Shown here: piece after piece, positions 62,304-64,000 of the stretch
Layout: every line of letters starts with the position of its first letter
Position numbering within the stretch: position 1 is the stretch's first letter
NCBI GenBank assembly: GCA_013824245.1
Contig: PNNN01000051.1
Span: 62,001-126,000 of the forward strand
DNA from: Chlorobiaceae bacterium
GTDB lineage: Bacteria; Bacteroidota; Ignavibacteria; UBA10030; SZUA-254
Direction of reading: 5' to 3'
Length of the DNA stretch: 64,000 nucleotides
The notes under the pieces: generated by a model
Told to the model about the DNA's origin: nothing
Database searches by the model: none
Seen by the model: only the letters and a program-made list of their open reading frames with translations
Program-made: the position numbers and the translations under genes

Positions 62304-62927
62304 TTACCTGTCTTTTTTCTCGACTTTGGGTTTTTTGAAAAGCAAGTTATCTATTAGTCCATATGACTTAGCTTCTTCCGAAGATAAATAATAATCGCGG
62401 TCGGTGTCTTTTTCAACCTGTTCAATCGGCTTGCCGGAATGATGGGCAAGAATTTCGTTGATACGTTTTTTCATCCGTAAAATTTCTTCCGCCTGTATGC
62501 TTATATCGGTCGCAGTTCCTTGAACACCGCCCCACGGCTGATGAATCATTATGCGTGAGTTCGGAAGAGATTGGCGTTTTCCTTTTGTTCCACCTGCCAA
62601 CAATACAGCCGCCATGCTTGCCGCCATACCTATGCAAATGGTGGAGATATCGGGGCGGATATATTGCATGGTATCGTAAATTGCCAAGCCGGCCGAAACC
62701 GAACCGCCGGGACTGTTTATGTAAATATTTATATCTTTATCCGGATCTTCAGATTCTAAAAAAAGAAGTTGCGCGATAATTAAACTCGCGATCATATCGT
62801 CTATCGGTGTGCCGATAAAGACAATTCGCTCTTTCAGCAGGCGTGAATAAATATCGTATGCCCGCTCGCCTCTGCCAGTTGATTCAACAACTATCGGCAC
62901 CAACTGATTCATTATTTTTTGACTCAT
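62304..62927 (-). CDS. clpP: ATP-dependent Clp protease proteolytic subunit ClpP
   Basis: Serine protease forming tetradecamers with ClpX. The 207-residue protein has the nucleophile Ser in [16 protein letters not shown], the His in [11 protein letters not shown] and the Asp in [11 protein letters not shown]. The N-terminal part has [17 protein letters not shown] and [18 protein letters not shown]. Complete and standard. It is followed by clpX and preceded by tig, the classical tig-clpP-clpX order. Confidence 0.98.
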   Translation of the reverse strand: MSQKIMNQLVPIVVESTGRGERAYDIYSRLLKERIVFIGTPIDDMIASLIIAQLLFLESEDPDKDINIYINSPGGSVSAGLAIYDTMQYIRPDISTICIGMAASMAAVLLAGGTKGKRQSLPNSRIMIHQPWGGVQGTATDISIQAEEILRMKKRINEILAHHSGKPIEQVEKDTDRDYYLSSEEAKSYGLIDNLLFKKPKVEKKDR

Positions 62928-62960
62928 TTATTTTCCCTTTAAATTAATTTCTTGGAAATA

Positions 62961-64000
62961 TCAATCGATAATTTTTTCTGTTACAACTGCTGAATTTTTA
63001 AGTGTTGCCATCAGTTTATCTGTGAGGATCCGTTCCTGAACTGAATTAGATGTTTTGTAGAATTCGATTAATCGCGCTTTATCGATCCCAACTTTTCCTG
63101 CTTCTTTCTCAGCTTGCAGATCTAAGTCGGCATCTTCAACCTTGAGTTTTTCTTTCTCGATAATCTGTTCGCGTATTAAAAACCATTTTGCCTGAAATAA
63201 AGCGTATTCACGGTTCTCTTCGCGGTATTTTTTTTCATCAAACGATTGCGGTAAGGTTTTATTGGGGTATTGATATTTTAACTCTTCCACAAACGAATCG
63301 AGAATGCTTTTAACGAGCGATTCGGGGACATCGAATGTATGCTTTTTAACAAGTTCGTTTATCAGGTTGTCCGCAAATTTACGGTCGGAATTTTCTATCC
63401 AGTAATTTTCAATGTCTTTTTTGATCTGCGACGTGAAATCCTGAACGGTTGCAACTTTATCTTTGGTCACTTTTTTTACTAACTCATCCGTCAGCTCGGC
63501 AGGAACAATCTGATCTATTTTCTTTACCGTGATTTCAAGATTCTCGGTATGCTTATGATCTTCGTGCTCGCGCTCGATTTTCACTTTCTTCGTTTCGCCA
63601 ACCGAGCAACCTATAAGCGCGTCGCGAATTTCGGGATATAACGATTCGCTTGCTAAATAAATTTTTGTATCGGTTGTTTTTTTGCCGATTATTGGAGTTC
63701 CGCTTTCGTCTACCGGCTGAATATCTGTCATCAATATATGTTCGGAGTCGGTTGCTTTTTGAGCTTCGACAGTTGTATGATTCGCTTTGCGTATGCGGGT
63801 TATTTCTTCATCAATTTCTTTTTGCGAAACGGTGTGTTTAATTTTTTCAATCGGAATTCCCGTATACTGTTGCAACTCAAAAACCGGTTTAATTTCGTAC
63901 TTCACTTTAAACGATAAATTTTCACCGGGTTTATAATCCACATCGATGAGTGCCGGCTCGCCAATCGGATGTATATCGCGGTCTTTAATAACCTGTCGGT
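62961..64000 (-). CDS. tig: Trigger factor, C-terminal part (5' end outside window)
   Basis: Ribosome-associated chaperone and prolyl isomerase. About 346 residues are visible and the frame stays open to the window edge, so the N-terminal ribosome-binding tail is missing; a GTG at 63941 is not the true start. Visible residues run RQVIKDRDIHPIGEPALID, then the trigger-factor segment FKVKYEIKPVFEL. A PPIase domain begins near TTDTKIYLASESLYPEIRDALIG (core LYPEIRDALIG with ETKKVKIE), and a long helical C-terminal domain follows (SILDSFVEELKYQYP, ALFQAKWFLIREQIIEKEKL cited in part). The tig-clpP-clpX order confirms it. Confidence 0.93.
   Translation of the reverse strand, partial: RQVIKDRDIHPIGEPALIDVDYKPGENLSFKVKYEIKPVFELQQYTGIPIEKIKHTVSQKEIDEEITRIRKANHTTVEAQKATDSEHILMTDIQPVDESGTPIIGKKTTDTKIYLASESLYPEIRDALIGCSVGETKKVKIEREHEDHKHTENLEITVKKIDQIVPAELTDELVKKVTKDKVATVQDFTSQIKKDIENYWIENSDRKFADNLINELVKKHTFDVPESLVKSILDSFVEELKYQYPNKTLPQSFDEKKYREENREYALFQAKWFLIREQIIEKEKLKVEDADLDLQAEKEAGKVGIDKARLIEFYKTSNSVQERILTDKLMATLKNSAVVTEKIID

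Noticed and set aside
1-64000. CRISPR array, complete tRNA or rRNA genes, prophage
   Set aside because: No regularly spaced direct repeats, cloverleaf with CCA end, rRNA core sequence or phage structural gene was found by reading both strands.

Overview
The window looks like ordinary chromosome from an anaerobic or facultatively anaerobic member of the Bacteroidetes-Chlorobi-Ignavibacteria (FCB) group. This is an inference from four things: two proteins carry type IX secretion (T9SS) C-terminal sorting tails; complex I has only the 11 subunits ABCDHIJKLMN; multiheme c-type cytochromes are abundant; and there is a large ferredoxin-linked metabolic set (single-chain PFOR, NfnAB, Ptb-Buk). An Ignavibacteria-like organism fits best, but no rRNA or tRNA is present to prove it. 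No phage, plasmid, CRISPR or transposase gene was recognised.

Layout. 1-4375 (minus): tetrapyrrole operon ccsA/hemX-like, hemA, hemC, hemD, hemE (hemE cut by the window edge). 4542-6471 (plus): an M20 peptidase and a PduO-type cobalamin adenosyltransferase, followed by a small unidentified hairpin element. 6793-17305 (plus): complete 11-gene complex I operon ending in a clear terminator, then an OmpR-type two-component pair. 19343-22914 (plus): a predicted outer-membrane beta-barrel, a 12-heme exported cytochrome and an 11-heme-site lipoprotein cytochrome, arranged like a porin-cytochrome conduit for extracellular electron transfer. 23420-29071 (plus): a beta-decarboxylating dehydrogenase, HMG-CoA-lyase-like protein, CaiB/BaiF CoA-transferase and LeuCD-type hydro-lyase, interrupted by a four-helix-bundle gene flanked by inverted repeats. 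29123-36226 (plus): a T9SS-tailed M1 aminopeptidase, a hemerythrin-like protein, NfnAB, butyrate kinase and phosphate butyryltransferase.

36779-44746 (minus): PFOR, a dihydroorotate-dehydrogenase-like protein, an Rrf2 regulator with three cysteines, a membrane polyferredoxin, a ferredoxin-domain protein and a methyltransferase. 45325-54802 (minus): the most unusual region. A MarR regulator and a T9SS-tailed octaheme cytochrome are followed by a HybA-HybB-like quinone module joined to a 13-heme cytochrome, then a sensor kinase with two haem-c motifs outside the membrane and a zinc-ribbon-bearing insertion in its ATPase domain, then two response regulators whose output domain looks like a glycine-cleavage H protein that has lost its lipoyl lysine. 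55613-64000: housekeeping genes ftsB-like, rarA, ROK kinase and lptD (plus), clpX, clpP and tig (minus, tig cut by the window edge).

Together the genes describe a cell that makes its own haem, moves ferredoxin/NADPH/quinol electrons through complex I, NfnAB and PFOR, and sends electrons out through at least two multiheme cytochrome systems. One of these appears to carry its own haem-containing sensory pathway. Several short palindromic or inverted-repeat elements lie between operons.
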